A stretch of DNA of 64,000 bases, from positions 100,357 to 164,356 of the forward strand of contig NZ_BMMZ01000011.1 in the NCBI RefSeq assembly GCF_014646195.1, in the 5' to 3' direction. The translations under genes and the position numbers were made by a program. Source of the stretch: Microlunatus endophyticus (lineage in GTDB: Bacteria > Actinomycetota > Actinomycetes > Propionibacteriales > Propionibacteriaceae). This document shows positions 1 through 9,085 of the stretch, in pieces. A model generated the notes under the pieces. The model did no database searches. It was not told the origin of the DNA and saw only the letters and a list, made by a program, of their open reading frames with translations. The first letter of the stretch is position 1; the number at the start of each line of letters is the position of its first letter.

Positions 1-1
1 G

Positions 2-97
2 GGCAACATGGTGCTGGACATCGCGTTCATGGGCCTGTGGCTTGCGGTCATCATCCTGATGCGCGTCAATTCGATGGTTTTGTTGGTTCCACACTGA
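2..97 (+). CDS. C-terminal end of a YggT-family membrane protein (partial)
   Basis: The frame is open from the first bases and ends at TGA 95-97, giving 31 residues that are almost all hydrophobic (LDIAFMGLWLAVIILM), that is one transmembrane helix and a short tail. YggT proteins are small inner-membrane proteins that in actinobacteria normally lie directly upstream of divIVA in the division cluster, which is the case here. The call rests on the helix and this neighbourhood. Too little is left for a domain match, so another small membrane protein is possible. Confidence 0.55.
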   Translation, partial: GNMVLDIAFMGLWLAVIILMRVNSMVLLVPH

Positions 98-243
98 TCC
101 TGATTGGCCCGGTGTCACGTGGATTGGGTACGGTAAGCATGCGTGCCCTGGGCCCTACCGGGTCTCCTGCCCGGTGAAGCTGTGGGCCATGCAGGCAGCG
201 GCCTGCTCAAAGAACTGCATTTTTCGACTACCTGAGGTGAACG

Positions 244-1104
244 ATGTCGCTGACGCTGGATGAGGTCCGGAATATCAAGTTCCGGATGGCCAAGAGATCC
301 GGCTACGAGGTTCTGGACGTCGACGAGTTCGTCGACCAGGTGGAGGCGTCTTTCGAGCAGCTGCTGGAGGAGAACGCCAACCTGAAGCGTCAGGTCGACT
401 CGCTGAAGTCGACCGCCGACGCTACCGCGGAGTCTCAGCAGCCGCAGCAGCCCGCTGCCCCGCAGCCAGTTGCGCAGCCCGCACCGCAGCCGCAGGGCAA
501 CGAGCCCGACGTGGAGCGGATCGTGGTCACCACCGCCAGCGAGGCCAGCCCGGCCGTCGTACGCCTGGTGCAGGTTTCCACCGAGCATGCCGAGCAGATC
601 CTCAACGAGGCCAAGGAAGAATCGGCCAAGATGAAGGCCGAGGCCGAGCGGACCGCCAAGCAGCTGACCACCGACGCGACCACACGCGCCGAGCGGGTCG
701 AGAGCGAGGCCAGGGTGAACGCCGAGCGGATCCGCTCCGAGGCGCAGAACAACGCCGAACGGCTGAACCAGGACGCCGAGACCAAGCGGCGTGAGCTCTT
801 CGGCGAGCTGGAGAAGCAGCGTGACCAGCTGGCCGCGTCAGTCTCAGATCTGCGCAAGTTCGAGTCCGACTTCCGGCAGAACCTGACCAACGAGCTCCGC
901 AGCCACATCGATCACCTGTCCGCCGGCAAGGCCGAGCCGCCGTCGGCGCCGGCCGTGCTGAACGAGCTGGGTCGCGACTCGGAGAACGGCGCCGCCAACG
1001 GTCCGAGCAACGGTCAGCCGAATCGTGGAGTCCAGGACGGCGGCCAGCAGGACACGCCCAGTGACACTCCGCGCTTGGACGCGCTGCTGGGCGAGCAGTC
1101 CTGA
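244..1104 (+). CDS. divIVA: DivIVA/Wag31 polar-growth scaffold protein
   Basis: This 286-residue cytoplasmic coiled-coil protein marks cell poles and septa and recruits wall-synthesis machinery in actinobacteria. Residues 1-50 carry the DivIVA lipid-binding start (SLTLDEVRNIKF, then a GYEVLDVDEFVDQV segment). A Q/P/A-rich linker runs about 60-90. Residues about 105-215 form a long heptad coiled coil rich in A, E, K and R. The tail, rich in G, N, P and S, is disordered. The ATG follows a GAGGTGA ribosome site. It lies just behind the YggT end, as in the usual division cluster, and ends before a strong hairpin terminator, so it is probably the last gene of that operon. Confidence 0.93.
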   Translation: MSLTLDEVRNIKFRMAKRSGYEVLDVDEFVDQVEASFEQLLEENANLKRQVDSLKSTADATAESQQPQQPAAPQPVAQPAPQPQGNEPDVERIVVTTASEASPAVVRLVQVSTEHAEQILNEAKEESAKMKAEAERTAKQLTTDATTRAERVESEARVNAERIRSEAQNNAERLNQDAETKRRELFGELEKQRDQLAASVSDLRKFESDFRQNLTNELRSHIDHLSAGKAEPPSAPAVLNELGRDSENGAANGPSNGQPNRGVQDGGQQDTPSDTPRLDALLGEQS

Positions 1105-1152
1105 GGGCGGCCGGTCGCGAGTTCGACCGGTTCAGAGTTCCACTGCAGAAAT

Positions 1153-1186
1153 GGGTCCCCGACATCGGGGGCCCATTCTGTCTTTT
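1153..1186 (+). terminator. Rho-independent terminator after divIVA
   Basis: An 8-bp stem (GGGTCCCC with GGGGGCCC, one G-U pair) and 6-base loop at 1153-1174 are followed by a T-rich tract ending in TCTTTT. It sits 49 bases after the divIVA stop and separates it from the TraR/DksA-like gene. Confidence 0.75.
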
Positions 1187-1350
1187 CGGGGTGAATTGGG
1201 GTAAGCAACCCGCTCAGCGCTGGGTGAACACCGCCTGAAGGACCCGAAGTTGCCAACACATGCGGTTTTTCATTGAAGAAATCCCGATTGCGCCCTACTG
1301 TTCGTCTGACTTCCTCGCATCCGCGCTTCGGAGCATCAAGGGGGCTCGAC

Positions 1351-2550
1351 ATGACTGCCAGAACGACAGCCGCGAACCGTAGGACCAGGCAACCGTCGTC
1401 GACGACCAGGACGGAGCCGGGTACCGGGCGTCGCGCGGCGTCGGCCTCCGCTGCGCAGAAGCCGGCGACGAAGAGAGCGACAGTCAAGAGCAGTTCGCCG
1501 GTCACCAAGGCTGCCGCCAATAAAGTCGCGGCCAAGAAGCCGATCGCGAGCAAACCGAACACGAGCAAACCAAACACGAGCAAACCAAGCACCGCCGAGA
1601 AGGCGCCGATAAAGAAGCCGCCGTCAAAGAAAACGGTGGCAAAGACGACCGATCGCGGGACGGCGGCAAGGACCACGACCTCAAAGAAGGCTCCGGCAAG
1701 CAAGACGACAGCGAACGCCACAGCAGCGAAGAAGACGCCGGCGAAGAAGGCGAACGCTTCGACCACGAAGGCCGCTGCGTCCAAGACCACAACGACGAAG
1801 CCGGCGACGAAGCGTACGGTCAGCAAGGTCGCGCCCGCCTCCAGGTCGACCAAGGCCTCGCCGTCGAAGAGAACGACCGCGAAGGCCGCGGCATCCAGCA
1901 AAGCTACGGCGAAGACGCCGAATCCAGCCAGGAAATCCCCGGCCGGCAGGAGTCCTGCCGGCCGGCCGACCCGGGCTGACAGTTCCGCAACGACGACCAC
2001 CGCGTCTGCCGCAGCGGCGGCGGACGGGCACATCGAGAAGACAGGCAACGTGACGAACACTGCATCAGCGACCAGCGGTCCGGTCGCTTCCGAACCCGGC
2101 GACAGCATCGGCGCCACCTTCGATCGCGCCGTCGCAGCCGGCCGCGCGATCCGCCCCGGCGATCTGCCGGTCCGTGATGGCGAGGACCCTTGGACCGAGG
2201 ACGAGGTCGCCGAGATCCGCACCGAGTTGGAGTCCGAGCTGGTCCGGCTGGCCAGCCAGATCGAAGTCTCCGAGGCCGAACTTGTCGGACTGCTGCGCGA
2301 CGGCAGTGAGGGCGCGGGTCGTGACCCGGCCGACGTCGGCTCGACCAATTTCGAGCGCGATCACGAGATGTCGCTGGCCAACAATGCGCGAGAACTGCTC
2401 GATCAGACCCGGTCGGCACTGATGCACATCGCCCGCGGCAGCTATGGGATCTGTGACAACTGCGGACGGCCGATCGGCAAGGGTCGGCTGCTGGCGTTCC
2501 CGCGTGCCACACTGTGTGTGGAATGCAAACAGCGCGAGGAACGTCGATAA
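1351..2550 (+). CDS. Lysine/alanine-rich protein with C-terminal TraR/DksA zinc finger
   Basis: The 399-residue product has two parts. Roughly residues 20-210 are a basic low-complexity region of K, A, T, P and S with repeated KK/AKK units, like a histone H1 tail. The last 115 residues are a TraR/DksA-type domain: an acidic helical stretch, then a four-cysteine zinc finger (CDNCGRPIGKG ... CVEC). DksA-like proteins act in the RNA polymerase secondary channel, and the basic arm suggests extra nucleic-acid binding (inference). An open TTG start exists at 1273, but ATG 1351 has an AAGGGGG ribosome site 6-7 bases upstream and is preferred. The gene overlaps the start of lspA. Confidence 0.85.
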   Translation: MTARTTAANRRTRQPSSTTRTEPGTGRRAASASAAQKPATKRATVKSSSPVTKAAANKVAAKKPIASKPNTSKPNTSKPSTAEKAPIKKPPSKKTVAKTTDRGTAARTTTSKKAPASKTTANATAAKKTPAKKANASTTKAAASKTTTTKPATKRTVSKVAPASRSTKASPSKRTTAKAAASSKATAKTPNPARKSPAGRSPAGRPTRADSSATTTTASAAAAADGHIEKTGNVTNTASATSGPVASEPGDSIGATFDRAVAAGRAIRPGDLPVRDGEDPWTEDEVAEIRTELESELVRLASQIEVSEAELVGLLRDGSEGAGRDPADVGSTNFERDHEMSLANNARELLDQTRSALMHIARGSYGICDNCGRPIGKGRLLAFPRATLCVECKQREERR

Positions 2551-3152
2551 CCAGTTCGTCCACACCGAACAGCCACCGGCCGATACGCCGCCGGTGGCTG
2601 TACGTCTGCCTGTCGGTGCTGGTGGCAGCCGCCGGGCTGGTGCTGGACGTGATCACCAAACACCTGGCCGCCGGCAGGCTTGACCCGTACAACCCGGTCG
2701 TGCTCTTCGGCGGGCTGCTCCGCCTGCAACTGATCCGCAACTCCGGCGCGGCCTTCAGCCTCGGCGAGGGCTACACCCCGGTCTTCGCGGTGCTGGCAGC
2801 CGCTGCCCTGCTGTTCGTGATCATCGCTCTGCTTCCCCGACTACGACACAGCGGCTGGGCAGTCGCGCTCGGCTTCCTGATGGCAGGGGTCGCCGGCAAC
2901 CTCGTCGACCGGATCTTCCGCGAGCCCGGCTTCTTCCGCGGCCACGTCGTCGACTTCCTGCAACTGCCCCACTGGGCGATCTTCAACGTCGCCGACATGT
3001 GCGTGTGTACCGCCGCAGTGATGATCGTGATCCTGGCGATCTTCCGGAACATCTCGGTGGGCGGTGAACACTACGCCCGCAAGGGGCCGGCGGACCGACA
3101 GACTGAGGAGAACGGGGCCGAATCGACGACGCCCGGGCAGAGCCGGTCATGA
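2523..3152 (+). CDS. lspA: Lipoprotein signal peptidase (signal peptidase II)
   Basis: This integral membrane aspartyl protease removes signal peptides from diacylglyceryl-modified prolipoproteins. Four hydrophobic segments are visible. The two catalytic aspartates lie in GNLVDRIF and FNVADM, and the conserved NSGAAFSL loop is present. The frame overlaps the previous gene's 3' end by about 28 bases. ATG 2523 lacks a clear ribosome site, a GTG at 2514 is also open, and a GAGGAA at 2537-2542 could serve a later non-ATG start, so the N terminus is uncertain. The stop overlaps the next start by 4 bases (ATGA), so it is translationally coupled to the pseudouridine synthase. Confidence 0.93.
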   Translation: MQTARGTSITSSSTPNSHRPIRRRWLYVCLSVLVAAAGLVLDVITKHLAAGRLDPYNPVVLFGGLLRLQLIRNSGAAFSLGEGYTPVFAVLAAAALLFVIIALLPRLRHSGWAVALGFLMAGVAGNLVDRIFREPGFFRGHVVDFLQLPHWAIFNVADMCVCTAAVMIVILAIFRNISVGGEHYARKGPADRQTEENGAESTTPGQSRS

Positions 3153-4072
3153 CCTCTCGTACGGTGCTGGTGCCCGAAGGCCTTGAAGGGGAGCGGGTCG
3201 ACGCAGCGGTGGCGCGGATGCTCGGGCTGTCGCGGACCAAGGTCGCCGAGCTCGCAGCGACCGGCGGCGTCCTGGTCGACGGTTCGCCGGCCGGCAAATC
3301 GGACCGGGTCACAGCGGGCTCGCTGCTGGAGGTCGACCTTCCGGACTCGCCCACCGGCGTGCAGGTGACCCCGCAAGTGGTCGCCGGTGTCCGGATCGTC
3401 CACGACGACGATCACATCGTGGTGGTCGACAAGCCGGTCGGCGTGGCCGCCCATCCCAGCCTCGGCTGGGACGGACCATCGGTCACCGAGCACCTGGCGG
3501 GCGCAGGCTTCCGGATCTCCACGTCGGGTGCTCCGGAGCGTCAGGGTGTCGTCCAGCGGCTCGACGTCGGGACGTCCGGGCTGATGGTGCTCGCCAAGAG
3601 CGAGCTGGCGTACACGGTGCTCAAGCAGGCATTCCGTGACCGAGAGGTCGACAAGACCTATCACACCCTCGTCCAGGGGCACCCGGATCCGTTCGAGGGC
3701 ACTATCGACGCCCCGATCGGTCGCCATCCCGGCGCCGACTACAAGATGGCCATCCGCAGCGACGGTCGGCGCAGTGTCACCCACTACAAGACCCTGGAAG
3801 CCCACCGCGGCGCCTCGCTGCTCGAGGTCAAGCTGGAGACCGGCCGGACCCACCAGATCCGCGTGCACATGGCGGCGATCAAGCACCCGTGCGTCGGCGA
3901 TCCGACGTACGGCGCCAATCCGCGGCTCGCTGCGGAGCTCGGCCTGGTCCGCCAGTGGCTCCATGCCGTACGGCTCGGGTTCGTCCACCCGGCGACCGGC
4001 GACCGGGTGGAGTTCACCTCTGAATACCCCGAGGACCTGCAGCACGCACTCGATCTGGTCCGGGCAACCTGA
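3149..4072 (+). CDS. RluD-type 23S rRNA pseudouridine synthase
   Basis: This 307-residue RluA-family enzyme converts uridines in rRNA to pseudouridine. Residues about 10-70 are an S4 RNA-binding domain. The catalytic domain follows, with the aspartate in RLDVGTSGLMVLAKS and downstream GRTHQIRVHMA and HPCVGDPTYG motifs. It overlaps lspA by 4 bases; an lspA-rluD pair is standard in actinobacteria. The exact target site (RluD versus RluC type) cannot be told from sequence alone, so no symbol is given. Confidence 0.92.
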   Translation: MTSRTVLVPEGLEGERVDAAVARMLGLSRTKVAELAATGGVLVDGSPAGKSDRVTAGSLLEVDLPDSPTGVQVTPQVVAGVRIVHDDDHIVVVDKPVGVAAHPSLGWDGPSVTEHLAGAGFRISTSGAPERQGVVQRLDVGTSGLMVLAKSELAYTVLKQAFRDREVDKTYHTLVQGHPDPFEGTIDAPIGRHPGADYKMAIRSDGRRSVTHYKTLEAHRGASLLEVKLETGRTHQIRVHMAAIKHPCVGDPTYGANPRLAAELGLVRQWLHAVRLGFVHPATGDRVEFTSEYPEDLQHALDLVRAT

Positions 4073-4127
4073 CCCGGCAACCCGGCCCGTTGTGCGTGCT
4101 CTCAGCCGGGCGTAATAGGGTCCGGGT

Positions 4128-5543
4128 GTGCGAAGAGCGAAGATTGTCTGCACCCTCGGCCCGGCGACCGCTTCCGAAGAGCGTCTGATCGAGTTGGCGC
4201 GCGCCGGGATGAATGTCGCCCGGCTCAATATGAGTCATGGTGACTACCCCGACCATCTGAAGAGCATCGAGGGGGTCCGTGCCGCCGCCAAGGCCGTCGG
4301 CCGACCCATCCTGATCTTCGCCGATCTGCAGGGTCCCAAGATCAGATTGGCCCGGTTCGCCGAAGGCAGGGTCGAGCTTGCCTACGGTGCGAAGTTCACG
4401 ATCACCACCGAGGACTGCCAGGGTGACGTGAATCGCTGCGGTACGACCTTCAAGGGGCTGCCCGGTGATGTGAAACCCGGCGACCTGATCTTGATCGACG
4501 ACGGCCGGATCCAGCTGGTCGCCGACGAGGTGACCGACACGGAGGTGATCACCACCGTCCAGGTCGGTGGCCCGGTCTCCAACAACAAGGGCATCAATCT
4601 GCCGGGGGTCGCGGTCAGTGTCCCGGCACTGAGTGACAAGGACACGGCAGACCTGCGGTGGGCCCTGGCCCAGGGCGTCGACATGATCGCGATGTCCTTC
4701 GTGCGCAGCGCTGCCGATGCCGCCGACGCACACCAGATCATGGCCGAAGAGGGTCGCAAGGTCCCGATCATCGCCAAGATCGAGAAGCCGCAGGCGGTCC
4801 AGAACCTGGACGAGATCATCGACGCGTTCGACGCGTTCATGGTGGCTCGCGGCGATCTCGGCGTCGAGCTGCCGCTGGAGGAAGTGCCTCTGGTCCAGAA
4901 GCGGATTGTGACCGCTGCCCGGCGATGGGCCAAGCCGGTGATCGTCGCCACGCAGATGCTGGAGTCGATGATCTCCGCGCCGCGACCGACCCGCGCCGAG
5001 GCGTCCGATGTCGCCAACGCGATCCTGGACGGCGCTGACGCGGTGATGCTGTCCGGTGAGACCAGCGTCGGCGAGTATCCGGTGCTGACCGTTGAGACGA
5101 TGGCTCGGATCATCAATGAGACCGAAGCCCACGGCATGGCCGAGATGCACACCATCGACTGGGACCCGCACACCACCGCCGGCGTGGTGACCAAAGCCGC
5201 CGCCGATGTGGCCAAGGGCGTCGGTGCCCGCTATCTGGTCGCCTTCACCCAGTCCGGTGACTCCGCCCGGCGGCTCTCCCGGCTGCGACCGGACATCCCG
5301 CTGCTGGCCTTCACCCCACTGGAGAGCACCCAGGCCGAACTCACGCTGTCATGGGGGATCGAGACGTTCCTCACCCCGATGGTGGCTCACACCGACGACA
5401 TGATTCGGCAGGTCGACAAGTCGCTGACCGAGTCCGGGCTGGCGGAAGAGGGCGACCGTGTCGTGATCATCGCCGGTTCGCCTCCCGGCCGCGCCGGCGC
5501 GACGAACATGATCCGGGTCAGAAAGATCGGCCTGCCGTTGTGA
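4128..5543 (+). CDS. pyk: Pyruvate kinase
   Basis: This 471-residue glycolytic enzyme transfers phosphate from phosphoenolpyruvate to ADP. It shows RRAKIVCTLGPA at the N terminus, FADLQGPKIRL, the metal and substrate loop IAKIEKPQAVQNLDEI, MVARGDLGVELP, and the active-site stretch around SAPRPTRAEASDVANA. The C-terminal regulatory domain is complete. The GTG start lies 6 bases after a TAGGGT box (4116-4121), so the mRNA is probably leaderless. It is preceded by lspA-rluD and followed by a convergent methyltransferase gene. Confidence 0.96.
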   Translation: MRRAKIVCTLGPATASEERLIELARAGMNVARLNMSHGDYPDHLKSIEGVRAAAKAVGRPILIFADLQGPKIRLARFAEGRVELAYGAKFTITTEDCQGDVNRCGTTFKGLPGDVKPGDLILIDDGRIQLVADEVTDTEVITTVQVGGPVSNNKGINLPGVAVSVPALSDKDTADLRWALAQGVDMIAMSFVRSAADAADAHQIMAEEGRKVPIIAKIEKPQAVQNLDEIIDAFDAFMVARGDLGVELPLEEVPLVQKRIVTAARRWAKPVIVATQMLESMISAPRPTRAEASDVANAILDGADAVMLSGETSVGEYPVLTVETMARIINETEAHGMAEMHTIDWDPHTTAGVVTKAAADVAKGVGARYLVAFTQSGDSARRLSRLRPDIPLLAFTPLESTQAELTLSWGIETFLTPMVAHTDDMIRQVDKSLTESGLAEEGDRVVIIAGSPPGRAGATNMIRVRKIGLPL

Positions 5544-5788
5544 CCTTGGCCGCCGGGTCCTGCGATTCGGCCCCTCGAACCGGCCTCATCGAAGTCGTGA
5601 CGACTCGAGTTTGCCGGTCAGACGGCACGGATCGTACGTTTCACGCAACGGGTCGCAGACGGTATGGCTCCCGGCGCGGATCAGCTTCGTTCCGTAACAG
5701 GCGGCGCGGTCCGTACGGACGGGAAACCGACGGCGGTCGGAGGCCGCACGCCACCGGCCCCGGGCCGTGCCGTGCGACGGACCCACCG

Positions 5789-6601
5789 TCAGTCGCGGCG
5801 GGTGAACGAGCCGAGGATCGTCTGGCCGAAAGGGATCGGCAACGTGTCCAAGACCCGCGTGAGCGGAACCAAGACCGCGTCGTAGATCTTCACCAGCTTG
5901 GAATTCGGGCTGCTGGCACCGCCTTTGCGGACGGCCGCCCACCAGGCGATCCCGCCCAGCAGATTCACCGGCCGGGACAGATCCACGCGCAGGCCGGCCT
6001 CCTCGGCCGCGGCGGACAGCGTCTTCGGGGTGTAGCGGCGAACGTGTCCGACCGAGCGGTCGAAGTCGCCGTACAACTGCTGGTAGCCCGGCACCCAGAT
6101 GACCAGATTCCCGCCGGGCCGCACCAACCGCGACAGGGCCCGCAGCGCCCGGACATGGTCCTCGATGTGCTCCAGGACGTTGATGGCCAGGACTGTGTCG
6201 AGCGGCCCCAGCTCCTGCGCCAGGGTCTCCGCCCGTTCCGGGGTCAGGTTCGCCGCGTCCAGCTGCCGTACGGCGACCTCGGGCCGGTCGGCGAACCGGC
6301 GTCCGATCGCCTGCACTGCGTCCGGGTCGACATCGGTGACCACCAGCCGGCGGCGTCCGGTCAGGCCGGCCGAGAAGTCGCCGGCGCCGGCGCCGATCTC
6401 CAGGACCTCTGCGCCGCAGTGGCGCCCGATCAGTGAGTGCTGATACTTGCCGTAGTTGACCTTGACCTGGTCTCCGCTCTGCTCCAGCTGTCGTCCGGTT
6501 GCGGCCGCGAAAGCGCCGCTCCCGTGAGACGAGGCTGAGGAGACAGTCGTTTCGGAGCGTGCACCGACGCTGGTGTGCTGAGAAACCTGTGAGGAATCCA
6601 T
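5789..6601 (-). CDS. Class I SAM-dependent methyltransferase
   Basis: The 270-residue protein has a Rossmann methyltransferase core. The SAM-binding glycine motif is VLEIGAGAGDFSAGL, followed by VVTDVDPD (ribose-binding acid), LDTVLAINVLEHIEDH (motif with the typical DxxxxxxVLEH) and RPGGNLVIWVPG. The C-terminal part resembles UbiG/type-11 enzymes that modify small molecules or lipids. The substrate is unknown. ATG 6601 is chosen, and a GTG six codons upstream (6619) is also open. It is convergent with pyk and upstream of the tRNA-Leu on the same strand. Between pyk and this gene (5544-5788) I see only short palindromes and no gene. Confidence 0.85.
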   Translation of the reverse strand: MDSSQVSQHTSVGARSETTVSSASSHGSGAFAAATGRQLEQSGDQVKVNYGKYQHSLIGRHCGAEVLEIGAGAGDFSAGLTGRRRLVVTDVDPDAVQAIGRRFADRPEVAVRQLDAANLTPERAETLAQELGPLDTVLAINVLEHIEDHVRALRALSRLVRPGGNLVIWVPGYQQLYGDFDRSVGHVRRYTPKTLSAAAEEAGLRVDLSRPVNLLGGIAWWAAVRKGGASSPNSKLVKIYDAVLVPLTRVLDTLPIPFGQTILGSFTRRD

Positions 6602-6684
6602 AGACCGGCATTGTGGCACGGCTGCGCCAACAGGTCACAAACTGATTACGACGCGTCGTGTCGACGTGCCGGCGCCTGGAGTTG

Positions 6685-6767
6685 TGCCGAGGAGGGGAGT
6701 CGAACCCCTACGCCCTTTCGGGCAGACGGGTTTGAGCCGTCAGCGTCTACCATTCCGCCACCCCGGC
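6685..6767 (-). tRNA. tRNA-Leu (anticodon CAA)
   Basis: Read on the minus strand, the 7-bp acceptor stem (GCCGGGG with CCTCGGC, one G-T), D arm, anticodon stem GACGG/CCGTC with loop CTCAAAC, a long variable arm (TGCCCGAAAGGGCGT) and the T arm AGGGGTTCGACTCCCCT are all present. The loop gives anticodon CAA, reading UUG. The long variable arm fits a class II leucine tRNA. The 3' CCA is not encoded. Confidence 0.95.
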
Positions 6768-6859
6768 CGGAGCGACGATCATTGTGCCACAGGCGAGCCG
6801 GAAGTCCTCACTCCGACCGGACTCCGCATCAGCGCCCGCGGCTGGCTAGAGTTACTCCC

Positions 6860-7516
6860 GTGACAGAGAGCAAAGCAGCCCAGGAAAGCGCGGAGCTGCG
6901 TCCGCAGACGAAGACCCAGGCCAAGCCCACAGGCGCCGCTTCGCGGGTTGTCGTCGCCGAGGACGAGTCGCTGATCCGGCTCGACCTGGTCGAGATGCTC
7001 AGCGAAGAGGGCTACGAAGTCGTCGGTGAGGCCGGTGACGGCGAACAGGCCGTCGCCCTGGCGACCGACCTCAAGCCCGACCTGGTCGTGATGGACGTGA
7101 AGATGCCCAAGATGGACGGCATCTCCGCAGCGGAGAAGATCGCCGAGAAGCGGATCGCCCCGGTGGTGATGCTGACCGCGTTCAGCCAGCGCGACCTGAT
7201 CGAGCGGGCTCGTGAGGCCGGCGCGATGGCCTATGTCGTCAAGCCGTTCGGCAAGGACGATCTGGTGCCGGCGATCGAGATCGCGATCGCCCGCTACCAG
7301 GAGATCCTCGCCGTCGAGGCCGAGGTCGCCCAGCTCGAGGAGCGGCTGGAGACCCGCAAGATCGTGGACAAGGCGAAAGGCCTGCTCCAGGTCGGCCTCG
7401 GACTGACCGAGCCGGAGGCGTTCCGCTGGATCCAGAAGACCGCGATGGACCTGCGCAAGTCGATGCGCGAGGTCGCCGAAGGCGTCATCGCGCACGGAGC
7501 CAAGCCCGGCCGCTGA
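6860..7516 (+). CDS. pdtaR: PdtaR-type response regulator with ANTAR RNA-binding output domain
   Basis: The 218-residue regulator has a receiver domain (phosphoacceptor aspartate in VVMDVKMPKMDG; switch residues in VMLTAF and VKPFGK) and a C-terminal ANTAR domain (RKIVDKAKGLLQ ... A-F-R-W-I-Q ... MREVAEGVI). ANTAR domains bind paired hairpins in mRNA leaders and antiterminate. The mycobacterial homologue (Rv1626) responds to kinase PdtaS and lies near pykA and polA, as here. The frame is open further upstream through the tRNA, but GTG 6860 sits 7 bases after TAGAGT (6847-6852), a leaderless start. No partner kinase is adjacent. Confidence 0.9.
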   Translation: MTESKAAQESAELRPQTKTQAKPTGAASRVVVAEDESLIRLDLVEMLSEEGYEVVGEAGDGEQAVALATDLKPDLVVMDVKMPKMDGISAAEKIAEKRIAPVVMLTAFSQRDLIERAREAGAMAYVVKPFGKDDLVPAIEIAIARYQEILAVEAEVAQLEERLETRKIVDKAKGLLQVGLGLTEPEAFRWIQKTAMDLRKSMREVAEGVIAHGAKPGR

Positions 7517-7561
7517 CCCGTACGCCTGCCGCGGATCCCACCGCGGCGCCAGGAAAACCGC

Positions 7562-7594
7562 ACGACCTGACCAGTTAATGGTCAGGTCGTTTTC
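7562..7594 (+). terminator. Strong Rho-independent terminator after pdtaR
   Basis: A perfect 12-bp stem (ACGACCTGACCA with TGGTCAGGTCGT) with loop GTTAA is followed by TTTT. It insulates pdtaR from the liv importer operon. Confidence 0.92.
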
Positions 7595-7734
7595 CGTTGT
7601 GTAACGAACCGACAACGTGCAACCGCTTTGGCCTGAGACCGGCCTTAGAGTCCTCCCAGGCCGGATGCGGTCGCGTGGGCAGACACCTGGCGATCCCGGA
7701 TGGCCGACATGGCCGACCAGATCAGGAGGAAATA

Positions 7735-8958
7735 ATGCGCAAGCATCGACTGGCCGTAGCCGGAGCTGCCTTCATCGCACTGTCGCTCACAGCGACCGCT
7801 TGTGGGACGCGCTCGGACAACACCAACGCCGGGACCGGCGGGGCCACCCAGGACAAGACAGCAAAGATCGGCGTCATAGCGCCGCTGACGGGCGATCTCG
7901 CACCACTCGGGCTCGGTATCAAGAACTCGGTCGACCTGGCCGTCAAGCAGGCCAATCAGAATCACACAATCCCCGGTTGGACCCTGGAGCTCGACGCCCA
8001 GGACGACCAGGCCACCCCGGCCACCGGACAGAACGCCGCGACAACGCTGGCTGGTGACGACGACGTGATCGGGGTCGTCGGCACCCTCAACTCCTCGGTC
8101 GCCCAGACCGTGCAGCCGGTGCTGAACAACGCCAAGATCGTCGAGGTGTCGCCGGCCAATACCGGTGTTGCGCTGACCAAGGGCGAGGACGCGGCCAATC
8201 CGAAGCGGCCGTACGCGAACTACTTCCGCACCTGTACCACCGACGACATCCAGGGTCCGTTCGCCGCGCGCTACCTCTTCCAGGACAAGGGACTGAAACA
8301 GGTCGCGACCATCAACGACAAGAAGACCTATGGCGCCGGGCTCGTTGCGTCCTTCGAGACGGAGTTCAAGAAGCTCGGTGGCAAGATCGTCTCGCACCAG
8401 ACGATCAACCCTGATGACACGAACTTCAGCCCGGTGATCAGCAAGGTCCAGGGCGCACATCCGCAGGCGATCTACTACGGCGGCGAGTACCCGCAGGCGG
8501 GGCCGCTGTCCAACCAGGCCAAGTCGGCCGGTCTCGACGTCCCGGTGATGGGTGGTGACGGTATCTACGATCCGGCCTACATCAAGCAGGCCGGTAGCAA
8601 GTCCGACGGTGACCTGGCCACCTCGGTCGGGGCTCCGGCCGACACATTGCCGTCGGCGAAGTCCTTCGTCGATGCCTACGCCAAGGCGGGCTACAAGGAT
8701 CCGTACGCTGCCTATGGCGCCTACTCCTACGATGCGGCCAATGCGATCATCAACGCGCTGAAGACCTCGCTGGCCAGTGCCGACGATGCCAAGTCCGCCC
8801 GCCAGGCCACCATCGACGCAGTCGGCAAGGTCGACTTCGACGGCGCGACCGGACACGTCTCCTTCGACCAGTACGGCGACGCCACCTCGCGGGTGCTGAC
8901 GGTCTACGCGGTCAAGGGCGGCCAATGGGCAGCGGTCAAGACCGGCGAGTTCAAGTGA
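7735..8958 (+). CDS. livK: Branched-chain amino acid ABC transporter substrate-binding lipoprotein
   Basis: This 407-residue extracytoplasmic binding protein is of the Leu/Ile/Val type (periplasmic-binding fold I). A signal peptide with a late cysteine (LTATACG, a weak lipobox) is followed by AKIGVIAPLTGDLAPLG, the typical start of the mature domain, and VVGTLNSSVAQTVQPV. ATG 7735 has a textbook AGGAGG site 5 bases upstream. The frame is open further 5', but that part lies in the promoter region. It is the first gene of the liv operon. A long hairpin separates it from the permease genes. Confidence 0.93.
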   Translation: MRKHRLAVAGAAFIALSLTATACGTRSDNTNAGTGGATQDKTAKIGVIAPLTGDLAPLGLGIKNSVDLAVKQANQNHTIPGWTLELDAQDDQATPATGQNAATTLAGDDDVIGVVGTLNSSVAQTVQPVLNNAKIVEVSPANTGVALTKGEDAANPKRPYANYFRTCTTDDIQGPFAARYLFQDKGLKQVATINDKKTYGAGLVASFETEFKKLGGKIVSHQTINPDDTNFSPVISKVQGAHPQAIYYGGEYPQAGPLSNQAKSAGLDVPVMGGDGIYDPAYIKQAGSKSDGDLATSVGAPADTLPSAKSFVDAYAKAGYKDPYAAYGAYSYDAANAIINALKTSLASADDAKSARQATIDAVGKVDFDGATGHVSFDQYGDATSRVLTVYAVKGGQWAAVKTGEFK

Positions 8959-8986
8959 GCCGGTAGCAACCGCCCATGGGCGGGGA

Positions 8987-9025
8987 GCGATGGGGACAGG
9001 ACGGTTCGGTCCCTGTCCCCATCGC
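8987..9025 (+). other. Long hairpin between livK and livH
   Basis: GCGATGGGGACAGG and CCTGTCCCCATCGC form a perfect 14-bp stem around an 11-base loop. There is no T tract, so it is not an ordinary terminator. It lies 28 bases after the livK stop and 60 bases before the livH start. Such structures commonly stabilise the upstream message or reduce read-through so that the binding protein exceeds the permease (inference). Confidence 0.7.
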
Positions 9026-9085
9026 ATGTCCCCACATCTCCCGCCGCACGCCAGGGGCCGGATCGTCCAGGATCGGAGTCGGGTA

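Noticed and set aside
1014..2348. Long minus-strand open frame opposite the TraR/DksA-like gene
   Set aside because: Its product is a low-complexity V/A/F/L mirror of the Lys/Ala repeats on the other strand, with no domain and no ribosome site.
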